Source: Planctomycetota bacterium
GTDB lineage: Bacteria; Planctomycetota; UBA1135; GCA-002748355
Reading direction: 5' to 3'
DNA: 64,000 nt
Assembly: GCA_002748355.1 (NCBI GenBank)
Contig: PDSF01000027.1
Span: forward strand, 242,535-306,534
The notes under the pieces were generated by a model. It did not search any database. It was given only the letters and a program-made list of their open reading frames with translations, and had not been told where the DNA came from. Shown here one piece after another: positions 9,382 through 18,518 of the stretch. How positions within the stretch are numbered: position 1 is the first letter of the stretch; each line of letters begins with the position of its first letter. The position numbers and the translations under genes are program-made.

Positions 9382-10512
9382 TCATTCGGAGAACTCCCCT
9401 TCTCCAGCATCGCGCAGCACGCGGCTGGCGATGCCGGCCAGGATACCCATCGAGGCCAGCGCGAACACCAGATTGGTTCCGCCAGAACTGAGAAGCGGCA
9501 AATCGATACCCTTCTCCGGAATCGTGTGGGTGACCCCCAGGACATTGAGCGCGACCTGGAGCACCAGAATGTAGCCCAGCCCAAAAGCCACAAGGCCCTC
9601 CCAACGCGTCTGCGCCGCCCGGGCAATCCGTAGCGACGCGACAAAGATCACGCTGAAGCAGGCGAGGGCCAGCAAGGAGCCGAAGAGCCCGAACTCGTTG
9701 CCGAGGATGGCAAGCACGAAGTCGTTCCTAGCCTCCGGCACATACCCATCCTTGGCCCATCCGGCCCCCGGACCGACCCCCATCAGCCCGCCTTCGCTCA
9801 TCGCGACCTGTGCGCGCCGAATCTGAAAGGCTGGCTCGGCGGCGAGGAAGCGGGCGATGCGGCTTTGCGTGTGGAAAAAGCCCAAGAGCATCACCAGCCC
9901 CATGGCCACCACCCCAACAAGACCGACAGCAAGGAGGTAGCGTAGCCGCACCCCTGCCAGTAAGAGGATCGCTGCCGTGATCGCCATCAAAAACAAGCTG
10001 TGCCCGACATCGGGCTGGAGCAGCAGAACGCCTACGGCGCCGAGCACCGGCAGAGCAGCCGGGACAAATCCGCCCCAAAAACTTTGTAAGCGCTCTCCAC
10101 GCCGCAGCGCGAACTCTGCCACCGCCATGACCGTCAAGGGCTTGAGCATTTCGACCGGCTGAAAGGAGACCGGCCCCAGCTCGATCCAACGTGTCGCCCC
10201 CTTAGTCGCCCCCACGAAGAGAACCGGCAGCAAGCAGAGGCCGACCACGAAGGCATAGAGCAAGCCCATGCGCGGCCGGAGCAAGGCCCAGCGGAAGCGG
10301 GCAGCAAGGAAGAGCACCAGAAGCCCGATACCGATGCGAAGTGCCCGAGCCTGCAAGGCTGGCAGCAATCCGATCCGGGGTCCCTCAATCGTTGCCGCCA
10401 ACACGAGCCCCAAGCCAAGCAGCACCAGCACGGCAAAGAACAAAGCGTCGCGCCAGAAGCGCAGGTCTTGTAGGCGCTCCTCCGTCGGCACTCGTGTCAA
10501 ATCCATGCTCAT
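9382..10512 (-). CDS. ftsW: SEDS-family peptidoglycan glycosyltransferase FtsW
   Basis: FtsW polymerises lipid II glycan chains at the division septum together with its class B PBP partner. The protein has about 376 residues and ten hydrophobic segments. SEDS signatures are WIELGPVSFQPVEMLKP, LLLQPDVGHSL (the aspartate lies in the catalytic region), GPGAGWAKDGYVPEARNDFVLA and IPEKGIDLPLLSSGGTN. It sits directly after mraY, where murD usually intervenes, so murD has been lost from this position. ATG at 10512 is chosen; a second ATG two codons on and a longer frame into mraY are alternatives. FtsW rather than RodA is assigned from the neighbours ftsI and mraY. Confidence 0.92.
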   Translation of the reverse strand: MSMDLTRVPTEERLQDLRFWRDALFFAVLVLLGLGLVLAATIEGPRIGLLPALQARALRIGIGLLVLFLAARFRWALLRPRMGLLYAFVVGLCLLPVLFVGATKGATRWIELGPVSFQPVEMLKPLTVMAVAEFALRRGERLQSFWGGFVPAALPVLGAVGVLLLQPDVGHSLFLMAITAAILLLAGVRLRYLLAVGLVGVVAMGLVMLLGFFHTQSRIARFLAAEPAFQIRRAQVAMSEGGLMGVGPGAGWAKDGYVPEARNDFVLAILGNEFGLFGSLLALACFSVIFVASLRIARAAQTRWEGLVAFGLGYILVLQVALNVLGVTHTIPEKGIDLPLLSSGGTNLVFALASMGILAGIASRVLRDAGEGEFSE

Positions 10513-10516
10513 GGAC

Positions 10517-11629
10517 TCACCGAAGCTTGAAGAGGACGACACCAAACACTGCCAGCAGAAGACCCACGATCCAGAACTGCGCGACGATACGGGTCTCGGG
10601 CACGCCCTTTTTCTGGAAGTGGTGGTGGATCGGCGCGCAGAGCCAGACGCGCTTCTTGCGCATCTTGTAGGAAGCGACCTGCACGATCACCGAGGCAATC
10701 TCGGCCAGGTAGACCCCCGAAAGCAGGATCATCGTCAGCTCCATTCGAGCAGCGATGCCCGCATAGCCGAGCAGCCCGCCAAAGGACAGGCTCCCGACGT
10801 CCCCCATGAAGACCTGGGCGGGCGCCACGTTGAACCAGAGGAAGCCCAGCGCAGCCCCCACCGACGCCGCGAGGAGGACCGCGAGCTCCTCTGCCCCTTC
10901 GACGTGCGGCACAAAGAGGAAGTCGGCCAGCTCACCGTTGCCGACAACGAAAGCGACGGCACACATGCCAGCACCGGCAATCACGTAGAGCCCCGAGGCC
11001 AGCCCATCCATGCCGTCGGTCAAGTTCACGGCATTGGCCGTGCCGTTGATGGCCAAAAAAGCCAGTGCGAGGAAGGGCAGCCCAAACCAGACGTAGAGCG
11101 GGAGCGAAGCGTCTTTGAACAGCGGCACGACGAGATTCAAGAGCTCGGGATGATCGCGCCAGGCCAGCTCCTTCAGGAGCAGGGCCGCCACGATCGCCAG
11201 CGTTCCCAGCAAGAGAAACTTGCTGCTGGCCCGGATCCCGTGCCTGTCGGTGCTAAAGACCTTGACCCAGTCATCCCAAAACCCAATCGCGCCACAGCCG
11301 AGGAAGACCAGCAGCCCCACGAGGACGAGCAGCGAAGACAAGGAGGCCCAGAGTAGGGAACTCAGCAGGACGGCAAAGACCGTCAGCAGCCCGCCCATGG
11401 TCGGCGTCCCCTCCTTGGCATCCACCATGACGGCGCGCCGCTCGGGGCCGACCTTGGTGTAGCTGTCACGAGCTCTCAGGCGCCGCAACCAGCGAATGAC
11501 GCGCGGCCCTAAGAAAAGGCAGAGGAAGAAGGCGGTGAAAAACGCCGCTGCGGCCCGGAACGAGGCGTAGGTCCCCAGCCGGGGGAAATCGTGAGCATCA
11601 TGCAGATAGCGAAGGAGTTCGTACAGCAT
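10517..11629 (-). CDS. mraY: Phospho-N-acetylmuramoyl-pentapeptide-transferase
   Basis: MraY moves phospho-MurNAc-pentapeptide from UDP onto undecaprenyl phosphate, forming lipid I. The 370-residue polytopic protein has the family motifs KEGTPTMGG, the catalytic region NAVNLTDGMDGLASG, FNVAPAQVFMGDVGSL and the histidine motif CAPIHHHFQKKG. The length is close to that of the E. coli enzyme. The ATG overlaps the murF stop as TGATG, so the two are translated together, and ftsW begins four bases after its stop. Confidence 0.97.
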   Translation of the reverse strand: MLYELLRYLHDAHDFPRLGTYASFRAAAAFFTAFFLCLFLGPRVIRWLRRLRARDSYTKVGPERRAVMVDAKEGTPTMGGLLTVFAVLLSSLLWASLSSLLVLVGLLVFLGCGAIGFWDDWVKVFSTDRHGIRASSKFLLLGTLAIVAALLLKELAWRDHPELLNLVVPLFKDASLPLYVWFGLPFLALAFLAINGTANAVNLTDGMDGLASGLYVIAGAGMCAVAFVVGNGELADFLFVPHVEGAEELAVLLAASVGAALGFLWFNVAPAQVFMGDVGSLSFGGLLGYAGIAARMELTMILLSGVYLAEIASVIVQVASYKMRKKRVWLCAPIHHHFQKKGVPETRIVAQFWIVGLLLAVFGVVLFKLR

Positions 11630-13197
11630 CAGCTCGCGTCAGCCGCCCCAGGTGAAGGAAAGCCCCGATCATCACGCCGGGCTGAGCGTTCTGGCGAGAC
11701 AGCCGCCAAGACCAGCGCATCGACAAGCTCATCGATAGCGGCGCGGCGCGAGCCCTTGAGCAAGACAAGGTCTCCCTCTCCCAGCTCATCCATCAGCCAA
11801 CGCTGGGCCGCCTGGAGGCTGGGCAGCATCAAAGAAGCGGCGCCTCCAGCTTCGGCTCCGAGGGCGACTCCTTCCTCGGCACCAGGGCCCAGGCTCAAGG
11901 CGCCTTGCCCCGCACGAGCAAAGCCCTCGGCCGCAGGCGCAGCCCCTTCCCCAATCGCGAGCAGCACATCAAAGCGACCGGCCATAGCCGCTCCGAGCTC
12001 GCGGTGCAGCTCCTCGCTCTCAGGACCCAGCTCCGCCATCTCGCCAAGCACCAGCAGGCGGCGCTGAAGCCGCGGCCAGCGATCGACGACCGAGGCAGCA
12101 GCCAGCAGGGACTCGGGATTGGCGTTGTAGCTATCGTCGATCAACTCCGAGCCGCAGGGCCCAAGCTTGTGCTCAAGGCGGCGCGGCAGTGGCGGCAGGG
12201 AAGCAGCACGCTCCAGGAGTTCTTGCGCCCTGGGCAGAAGCCCCGCCCCATAGGCGAGCCCGAAGGCCGCCAGAAAGTTTCGTAGCGCCGGCATCCCGAG
12301 CCGAGGGATCTCCAGCCGCTGCGGATGCGCGCCACCCGGAGTCCAGAGTTCGAAGTGAACCCCCTGCGGCCGCATGCGCAGCCCCTGGGCGCGCAGCTGC
12401 GCCCGGTCTCCGATGCCGAAGCTCAGAATGCGCCGCGAGCCGGCCGCCTCTTCGAAAATCGCCAGTCGCTCATCGTCGGCGTTGATGACGGCCACGCCGT
12501 CAGCAGGAAGCGCGGCCAGCAGGGCACTCTTTTCTCGGGCCACCCCATCGACGCTCCCAAGACGCTCCAGATGCCCACGCCCGGCCATCGTCACGCAGCC
12601 ATGAGTGGGGCGAGCAATCTCAGAAAGCGCCGCGATCTCCCCCGGCCCATTGCTGCCGATTTCAAGAACCAGGGCCTCGCAGTCCACCGGCGCGTTCAAG
12701 ATGGTCCAGGGCAGACCGATGTCGTTGTTGAAGGACTTGGGCGAAGCGTGCACGCGCACCGAGCCTTCGAGCAGGTGGCGCAGCGTCTCTTTGGTCGAAG
12801 TCTTGCCGCAGGTGCCGGTGATCCCCAAGACCGGGATCTTCAGCTGCGAACGCCGGATCCTCGCCATTTCGATGAGAGCCCGGCGGCAGTCTTCGACCTG
12901 CACCGCAAAGACGCCCTTTGGCAGCTCAAGACCTAAAGCCCGTTCGACCAAGAGGCCCCGGGCGCCACGGGCAATGACATCTTCCAAAAACTCGTGGGCA
13001 TCGAAACGCGGCCCCCGGATCGCAACAAAGAGATCCCCCTGGCGGACGCGTCGACTATCCAGCTCAAGGCGGGCACAGGGCGCCGGCTCAGCAGCCGGGC
13101 TCAGAAGCCGCCCACCGAGCATGCGAGCCAACTCTGCCCCCCCGGCATGCAGGGGGTGAGTCGAGAAGGCTTGCGGATCATCCCCAGGACTCCTCAT
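11629..13197 (-). CDS. murF: UDP-MurNAc-tripeptide--D-alanyl-D-alanine ligase
   Basis: MurF adds D-Ala-D-Ala to UDP-MurNAc-tripeptide, completing the cytoplasmic precursor. The ATP loop is GITGTCGKTSTKE, followed by SFNNDIGLPWTILN, the lysine region AREKSALLAALP, and IDDSYNANPESLLAA, all typical of MurF. The length of about 522 residues is a little longer than usual, mainly at the C-terminus, which ends in an Arg/Ser-rich tail. ATG at 13197 overlaps the murE stop as ATGA; the in-frame GTG at 13212 is less likely. It is part of the unbroken murE-murF-mraY block. Confidence 0.95.
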   Translation of the reverse strand: MRSPGDDPQAFSTHPLHAGGAELARMLGGRLLSPAAEPAPCARLELDSRRVRQGDLFVAIRGPRFDAHEFLEDVIARGARGLLVERALGLELPKGVFAVQVEDCRRALIEMARIRRSQLKIPVLGITGTCGKTSTKETLRHLLEGSVRVHASPKSFNNDIGLPWTILNAPVDCEALVLEIGSNGPGEIAALSEIARPTHGCVTMAGRGHLERLGSVDGVAREKSALLAALPADGVAVINADDERLAIFEEAAGSRRILSFGIGDRAQLRAQGLRMRPQGVHFELWTPGGAHPQRLEIPRLGMPALRNFLAAFGLAYGAGLLPRAQELLERAASLPPLPRRLEHKLGPCGSELIDDSYNANPESLLAAASVVDRWPRLQRRLLVLGEMAELGPESEELHRELGAAMAGRFDVLLAIGEGAAPAAEGFARAGQGALSLGPGAEEGVALGAEAGGAASLMLPSLQAAQRWLMDELGEGDLVLLKGSRRAAIDELVDALVLAAVSPERSARRDDRGFPSPGAADAS

Positions 13198-15065
13198 CTG
13201 CTTCGCAGCCACTTACGCACCTCCTCGCGATCATCGAAGGCGAGGACGCACTGGCCAATCACCTGCCCGGTTTCGTGCCCTTTTCCGGCGATCAGGACCA
13301 GATCGCCGGCCTGCGCTTGGCTGAGAGCGTGCCGTATCGCTCGTGCCCGGTCGTGGCAGATTTCGACGCAAGGAGCATCCTCCGCTTGCAAGTCTTGCAT
13401 CCCGGAGAGGATCTGCTCAACGATCTCCGTCGGCTCTTCGCCCCTCGGATTGTCCTGGGTCACGACCACGTGGTCGGCATAGTTTCGGGCGATCGTCCCC
13501 ATCTTCGGCCGCTTGTTGCGATCACGGTCGCCACCACAGCCAAAGACCAGGCGCAGTTTGCCCGTGCAGAGCTGACGGCAGGCCACCAGGACCCGCTCCA
13601 GAGCATCGGGGGTATGCGCATAATCCACAAAGACCCGGAACGGCAAGATCGAGCGACCATGCCCGGCATCGCGCCCAAGTTCCTCCAGGCGGCCGGCCAC
13701 GGGGCGGGCGCGCGACAGGCTATCGCTGGCGTGCAAGGGGCCGATATCGAGGCCAATCGCGCAGCTAAGGGCCGCAAGCGCGTTGCGAACGTTGTGGCTG
13801 CCGATCAGCGGCAGCTCCACCTCGGTCTGCCCTTCGGGCGAGCAAAAGCGCACTCTCGTCGAGTTCGCCCCAGCCTCAAGGATCTCGGCTCGAACGTAGT
13901 CGTGCGCCAGCCCTTCGAGCGGCTGGCCTTCGACCTTGCCCAGCCCGTAGCCGATCACCCGCACCCCAGGCCCGATCTCCTTCAACATGCGAAGGCTGAC
14001 GACATCGTCATAGGGGAGGACCGCCAGCGAACCCGGGCGCAACTGCGCGAAGAGCCGCGCCTTGGCACTCGCGTATTCCTCCATGGTTCCGTGGTAGTCG
14101 AGGTGATCCAGACTCAGGTTGGTAAACACCGCTGCCTGGACCTGCACCGCATGCGCTCGTCCCTGATCCAAAGCGTGACTAGAGATCTCGAGGATTGCCG
14201 CCCGCACATCACGCCGCCGCATCTCCGCCAGATAGCGCTGCAGCGCAACCGGCCCAGGGGTCGTATGCGAAGCCTCGACCTGGCGCTCACCCGAAGCGTC
14301 GACATCCTCTTCCCCCGGCAAGCACCGGCCTAGGCGATAGCGAACGGTCCCTAGCACCCCGACCGGTCCGAGAGCATCCTCCAGGCAGAGCGCGACAAGT
14401 TCGCTGGTGCTGGTCTTGCCATTGGTCCCAGTGACTCCCACCACCGGCATGCACGAGGAAGGGTGGCCGTAAAACGCCGCCGCGGCGAGACTGGCGGCGC
14501 GGCGCACATCCTCGACCAACAATACCGGCACTGGCACCGGCAAAGGGCGCCGAGAAACAACAGCGCAGGCCCCCTGCGCGACGGCTTGGGCGGCAAAGCC
14601 AGCCCCGTCGTTGGCCAGCCCGGGCACGGCGAAAAAGACCCCGCCCGGCTCGATCTCACGGCTGTCATCACAGATGCCTGTGATCTCGGCTTCCTGCATC
14701 CGCAGAGCCTCGCAAGCGCCCAGCAGCTCGCGGAGTTCTGTTAAGCAGTGCAAGCCCTGGCGCAAACGCTCAGCAAGCCTGGGCTCGAGCCGCGAGGCTC
14801 TAGGAGAGCCAGAAGCGTGGAGCTCGGACGCCTTCGCTGACCCTGGCTTGGCCGCAGCAGGGCTCGTCGCCGTGGACGCCATCCCGCCCGGTACGGCAAA
14901 GCCAGAGGCCGCGGGAGCTGATGACACAGAAGCAGGCGAAAAACCGGATCCAGAAGCTGCTGCTGCTTCCATTTCCCGCGACTCGACCGCCTTTGCGAGT
15001 TCACGCGCAGTCCTGGTTCGCCAAAACCCCCAACGACCAAGACCCAGCTTTCCGAGACCGAGCAT
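13194..15065 (-). CDS. murE: UDP-MurNAc-dipeptide--meso-diaminopimelate ligase with long N-terminal extension
   Basis: MurE adds the third amino acid of the stem peptide. The ATP loop reads VVGVTGTNGKTSTSE and the specificity motif is DNPR (TQDNPRGEEPTEI), which marks meso-diaminopimelate enzymes. Other signatures are FTNLSLDHLDYHGT and IAGKGHETGQ. The protein has 623 residues against about 490-500 for most MurE. The extra roughly 100 residues are N-terminal: a Gly/Arg-rich start, then an Ala/Ser/Pro low-complexity stretch at about 35-90. ATG at 15065 has a purine-rich ribosome binding site (GGGGGAGC), so the extension is probably translated. The gene follows ftsI after 82 noncoding bases and overlaps murF. 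Confidence 0.94.
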   Translation of the reverse strand: MLGLGKLGLGRWGFWRTRTARELAKAVESREMEAAAASGSGFSPASVSSAPAASGFAVPGGMASTATSPAAAKPGSAKASELHASGSPRASRLEPRLAERLRQGLHCLTELRELLGACEALRMQEAEITGICDDSREIEPGGVFFAVPGLANDGAGFAAQAVAQGACAVVSRRPLPVPVPVLLVEDVRRAASLAAAAFYGHPSSCMPVVGVTGTNGKTSTSELVALCLEDALGPVGVLGTVRYRLGRCLPGEEDVDASGERQVEASHTTPGPVALQRYLAEMRRRDVRAAILEISSHALDQGRAHAVQVQAAVFTNLSLDHLDYHGTMEEYASAKARLFAQLRPGSLAVLPYDDVVSLRMLKEIGPGVRVIGYGLGKVEGQPLEGLAHDYVRAEILEAGANSTRVRFCSPEGQTEVELPLIGSHNVRNALAALSCAIGLDIGPLHASDSLSRARPVAGRLEELGRDAGHGRSILPFRVFVDYAHTPDALERVLVACRQLCTGKLRLVFGCGGDRDRNKRPKMGTIARNYADHVVVTQDNPRGEEPTEIVEQILSGMQDLQAEDAPCVEICHDRARAIRHALSQAQAGDLVLIAGKGHETGQVIGQCVLAFDDREEVRKWLRSR

Positions 15066-15147
15066 GGACAGCTCCCCCCATAGTCCTAACAGCTACCCAA
15101 GCGTCCGCACCTAGATCAAGGCACAGTTAGCTCGCAGCGCCGCTCGC

Positions 15148-17121
15148 CTAACGAACACTCGCAAGCCGCCGCGAACGCTCCTCCCTGCGCTTCATGTATA
15201 GCAAGATGTCCTTCACGACAGGAGCAGCGTATTTGCCCCCGTAGAAATTCCTGGCCGGGCTTTTTTCCAGCACACAGAAGGCAACCCAACGTGGACGGGC
15301 GACGGGCGCAAAGCCAACAAAGCTCCCCCAGTAGCGCCTCGTACCCTTCTTGTTATTGGCAAGGAAGGAGGTGCCGGTCTTGCCGCCGAGCCAACCAGAG
15401 CTTTCCTTGTCGCAAATGAGACGCCCTGTTCCTCCCGGATCGGACACCACCTTCGACAGGGTCTGGCGCAGCCAAGCACTGTGATGCTTTTGGAAAATCC
15501 GTCGGCCGAGCCCCCCCTCCGGCAAGTCCTGCAGCTCCTGGCCTGGTCGCGCTGCCTTGGTCAAGAGGCGTGCATGAAAGCGGCGGCCTGTAATCGCGGT
15601 AACGAAAGCTTCGAGGTAGCTCAAGGGAAAGATATTGAGCGCATAACCGAAGCTCAGCGAAGGTCCCTCGTCACGCTCATAATAAGGCCCAGTACGCAGC
15701 GTCTGCTCACTGGGCGCCGCTCCCTGCCTCGGCTGGCCATCTTTCTGCAACAACAGGGGAAGACCTAAGCGGGGCTGGGCTCGCAGGGCGAAGTCTCGGA
15801 GAAAATCGATGTGGAACTGCCGATCTCCACGCATCCCGACCTTGACCGCTCCAATATTACTCGACTCGATGAGGACACGCTCCAGCGGCACAAGCCTCCC
15901 GGCATGATCGTCAGAAATGATGCGGACCAAACCCTTCGGAGTTACAAACTTATACTCCTTCTGCGACAGGTTGCCCCGGCAGTCAATCAACGACCCCGGG
16001 TGCACCAACCCCTTTTCCAGGGCCTCCATAACGATCAACGGTTTGATGAGCGAACCAGGAACGAAGAAGCACTGATGTGTCGGCGCCAGGAACTGTATCT
16101 TGCGTCGTCCCTCAGAAGGCTGCGGACGACAGGGGTCATAGCTCGGCCAGCCCGCAAGAGCGAGAATATCACCGCTTTCAATATCAGCGACGCAAAGAAA
16201 ACCGGTATCAGCCCCTGCCTTGCGCCCCATTTGAGCAAGTCGCAGAAATGCCTCTTCCTGCACCGACGAATCGATGCTGGTCAAAAGCCGCGCCTTGGGA
16301 ATCTCACTTGCCAGTGGAGCAAAGCCAACCCCTTTTGCCCGAAACTCGCCACGCGCGGTAAAACGCTCAGGCAGCTCGATCTTACTGCGCTCATCGAGCA
16401 GCTTCGCAGCCTCCAGCCCCCCAGCAAAACGGCTGCTACGCGGCTTAGCGCCACTCCTTGCTAAGGGCTCCTGACGCGGCGGCAGCCCAACAATGTGACC
16501 GGCACTCTCTTCTAAGGGCTGCAAACGCTTCCATTTCTCATCGAAGTGCAGCCGGAACAACCCAGGACGGTAGGACTGCATCCCTGCCCCATCCTTCCGC
16601 GGCCGTTCGTAGAGGTACTGATCATTGGCCAGCTGGCTCAAGCGCTTGAGAGTCGCATAGTCACTAAGCCCACGAACGATCGGCCGCTCCCACATCCACT
16701 GAAAGCCACGTCGCTGCTTTTTCGTTTTGTCACGCCACAGATCCACGCGCGCATTCTCATCCTTAGGCACACGCAAATAGCCGTAGATCCGACGCTGTCG
16801 CTCGGGGCTACAGGGAGCGGAGAGTTCTAGTGCGGCGATCAAATCCGTCGCTAGCTGCGGCGGCATATCTTCATTTGCCTGGATCTCGAGGCGCACGTCG
16901 TAACAAAGCCTCGAAGTCGCGAGCACTTTGCCGTCACGATCCAGGATGTCCCCTCGGGGCCCCTCAATACAACGCAACTTCTCCCCAAGGGCTTGCTCTG
17001 GACCTGGCATGAGCTGAATACGCGCAACTCGCCATCCACAAAGCCCAAGCGCTGCGATACCACCAACCTGGAGAAAAAACGTACCGAAGGGAGCCGATTG
17101 AGACTTACTGCTCATAGGCAT
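15148..17121 (-). CDS. ftsI: Class B penicillin-binding protein, septal transpeptidase FtsI
   Basis: FtsI crosslinks septal peptidoglycan with FtsW. The protein is about 657 residues, with an N-terminal membrane segment near residues 15-30 (VGGIAALGLCGWRVARIQL), the PBP dimerisation-region motif GPRGDILDRDGKVLA, and a transpeptidase domain. The three active-site motifs are visible: SLIK (PGSLIKPL) with the nucleophile serine, SSN (ESSNIGAVKVG) and KTGTS (GWLGGKTGTS). The start is taken at ATG 17121, which overlaps the ftsL stop; a second ATG lies at 17115. A region of about 60 residues rich in Arg/Lys/Pro lies before the catalytic domain. The gene order rsmH-ftsL-ftsI-murE is canonical. Confidence 0.94.
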   Translation of the reverse strand: MPMSSKSQSAPFGTFFLQVGGIAALGLCGWRVARIQLMPGPEQALGEKLRCIEGPRGDILDRDGKVLATSRLCYDVRLEIQANEDMPPQLATDLIAALELSAPCSPERQRRIYGYLRVPKDENARVDLWRDKTKKQRRGFQWMWERPIVRGLSDYATLKRLSQLANDQYLYERPRKDGAGMQSYRPGLFRLHFDEKWKRLQPLEESAGHIVGLPPRQEPLARSGAKPRSSRFAGGLEAAKLLDERSKIELPERFTARGEFRAKGVGFAPLASEIPKARLLTSIDSSVQEEAFLRLAQMGRKAGADTGFLCVADIESGDILALAGWPSYDPCRPQPSEGRRKIQFLAPTHQCFFVPGSLIKPLIVMEALEKGLVHPGSLIDCRGNLSQKEYKFVTPKGLVRIISDDHAGRLVPLERVLIESSNIGAVKVGMRGDRQFHIDFLRDFALRAQPRLGLPLLLQKDGQPRQGAAPSEQTLRTGPYYERDEGPSLSFGYALNIFPLSYLEAFVTAITGRRFHARLLTKAARPGQELQDLPEGGLGRRIFQKHHSAWLRQTLSKVVSDPGGTGRLICDKESSGWLGGKTGTSFLANNKKGTRRYWGSFVGFAPVARPRWVAFCVLEKSPARNFYGGKYAAPVVKDILLYMKRREERSRRLASVR

Positions 17122-17356
17122 CCACACCCTGATCTGTGAGAACGAGCCTTCGATAACTCTCTTCCAGAGCAAGCCTAGTAGATGCCTTCAATCGCCTGGT
17201 ACGAAGCGACCACATATGCGCCTCTGCCCAGTCCGTCCCTTGGCGATAATCGCGTAGGCGCACCCGAGACTGCCGAGTTTCCGTCCGTAAAGCAACGACC
17301 AGGAGGCAGATCGCTAGGCAAAGAACGAGAGCAACTAATGCCCCGAACCACCTCAC
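17105..17356 (-). CDS. ftsL: FtsL-like small bitopic division protein
   Basis: This 83-residue protein has one membrane segment at its start (FGALVALVLCLAICLLVVAL) followed by a charged, helix-prone tail, the shape of FtsL, which links FtsQ/FtsB to FtsW/FtsI at the septum. FtsL sequences diverge so far that the call rests on size, topology and position between rsmH and ftsI. The GTG at 17356 overlaps the rsmH stop as GTGA and has AGGAG eight bases upstream, so it is preferred to the GTG at 17365. It overlaps ftsI by 17 bases. Confidence 0.8.
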   Translation of the reverse strand: MRWFGALVALVLCLAICLLVVALRTETRQSRVRLRDYRQGTDWAEAHMWSLRTRRLKASTRLALEESYRRLVLTDQGVDAYEQ

Positions 17357-18315
17357 GGTCTGCACTCCTGGACGAAGACTGGATCGGAAGCGGCCGTCCC
17401 CTCCCGGACGGCCACGCGGAGTTTCGCGCTCCGCGAACGCGGGTTCAGTTTCTGTTCCCCATCTTTTGCGATGATCGGCTTTTTCGTCAGCGGCCTCATA
17501 CGCGAGCGCATGAAGCGTTTAACCATCCGATCCTCCAGGCTATGGAAAGAGATCACGGCGAGCCGACCGCCATCTCGAAGTTTCTCCAGGGCCACATTGA
17601 GGCCCACTTCGAGTTCGTCCAGCTCGCCGTTCACTACTATCCGCAGAGCCTGAAAGACTCGAGTCGCTGGGTGGATGCGACTCCGACGTCGGCTCGACGA
17701 TGGCACCGCCCCGGCAACCAATCGAGCCAACTCTTGGGTGGAACACGGCAGCATTCGTGAAGCCCTTGCATGCACGATCGCCCGCGCAACACGCCTCGCA
17801 TAACGCTCCTCACCATACTCGCGGAACCAACGCTCAAGCTCTGCCTCGCCAGTGCGGCGAAGCAGATCGAAAGCCGTTGGCGTATTGCTCGTAGGATCAA
17901 ATCGCATGTCGAGAGGTCCGTTGCTGCGGAGCGAAAACCCCCTCCCAGGGTCATCGATCTGCATGCTAGAGAATCCAAGATCCATCAAAACAGCATCGAC
18001 ACAGGGGATGTCGAGCCGAGTAAGGACAGAACCCAGTTCACGATAACTGCCTTGAACCAGCTCAATACGAGCAGGAGCTGAAGCTAAACGCTTCCGGGCG
18101 AGATCTAAGGCAACAGTGTCACGATCAATACCGATGAGGGTTCCCTTCTCACCGAGCTGATCTGCGATCGCTGCCGCATGCCCCGCTGCGCCGACGGTAA
18201 CATCAGCGACAACATCTCCGGCCGAAGTATCAAGCAGGTCCAAAACTTCACTACAAAGAACAGGTTGGTGAGGCCAGGCCTCACCGGTGTCAAGCGGCGA
18301 CTCGCCCCCGGTCAT
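17353..18315 (-). CDS. rsmH: 16S rRNA m4C1402 methyltransferase
   Basis: RsmH (MraW) methylates N4 of cytidine 1402 in 16S rRNA using S-adenosylmethionine. The 320-residue protein has HQPVLCSEVLDLL, the SAM-binding loop VADVTVGAAGHA (more often DGTLGGGGHS), the long signature DLGFSSMQIDDPGRGFS followed by GPLDMRFD, and ISFHSLEDRMVKRFM near the C-terminus. The altered first loop is worth noting, but the other motifs are intact. The ATG overlaps the stop of a 67-codon upstream ORF as TAATG, and ftsL begins inside its stop. Confidence 0.95.
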   Translation of the reverse strand: MTGGESPLDTGEAWPHQPVLCSEVLDLLDTSAGDVVADVTVGAAGHAAAIADQLGEKGTLIGIDRDTVALDLARKRLASAPARIELVQGSYRELGSVLTRLDIPCVDAVLMDLGFSSMQIDDPGRGFSLRSNGPLDMRFDPTSNTPTAFDLLRRTGEAELERWFREYGEERYARRVARAIVHARASRMLPCSTQELARLVAGAVPSSSRRRSRIHPATRVFQALRIVVNGELDELEVGLNVALEKLRDGGRLAVISFHSLEDRMVKRFMRSRMRPLTKKPIIAKDGEQKLNPRSRSAKLRVAVREGTAASDPVFVQECRP

Positions 18316-18518
18316 TAGAGACCTCTCTTCGAAGCCTCACAGACCAAGGAACGAGGTTGAAAACGAAACGGCCCGATCGATGTCGCCACAGCGACCAGAG
18401 CCTTAATCCCACAGGCCCCAAGTCCCCCGCCATCCGCGGAGGAGGTAAGAGCCCAATAACCGAAATATCTACTATCGAAGCTGAGAGCAACGCCGACGAA
18501 TAACCCTGCGACCGGCAT
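18315..18518 (-). CDS. Unknown 67-residue protein translationally coupled between mraZ and rsmH
   Basis: This ORF starts with ATG overlapping the mraZ stop (TGATG) and ends with TAA overlapping the rsmH start (TAATG), so it fills the gap between two conserved genes exactly. The protein begins with a mildly hydrophobic stretch (PVAGLFVGVALSF), has a glycine-rich middle (SADGGGLGACGIKALVAVATS) and a basic tail (ASKRGL), with two cysteines. I recognise no family. Coupling at both ends argues that it is translated. The alternative is that it only serves to carry ribosomes from mraZ to rsmH. A second, shorter ORF in another frame of the same stretch lacks such junctions. Confidence 0.6.
   Translation of the reverse strand: MPVAGLFVGVALSFDSRYFGYWALTSSADGGGLGACGIKALVAVATSIGPFRFQPRSLVCEASKRGL

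Noticed and set aside
9296..9644. The longer open frame upstream of the LysM gene
   Set aside because: It lies inside ftsW in another frame, while ATG 9296 has a strong ribosome binding site.
18290..18490. A 66-codon frame overlapping the coupled 67-codon ORF
   Set aside because: It lacks stop/start coupling with mraZ; the other frame has coupling at both ends.
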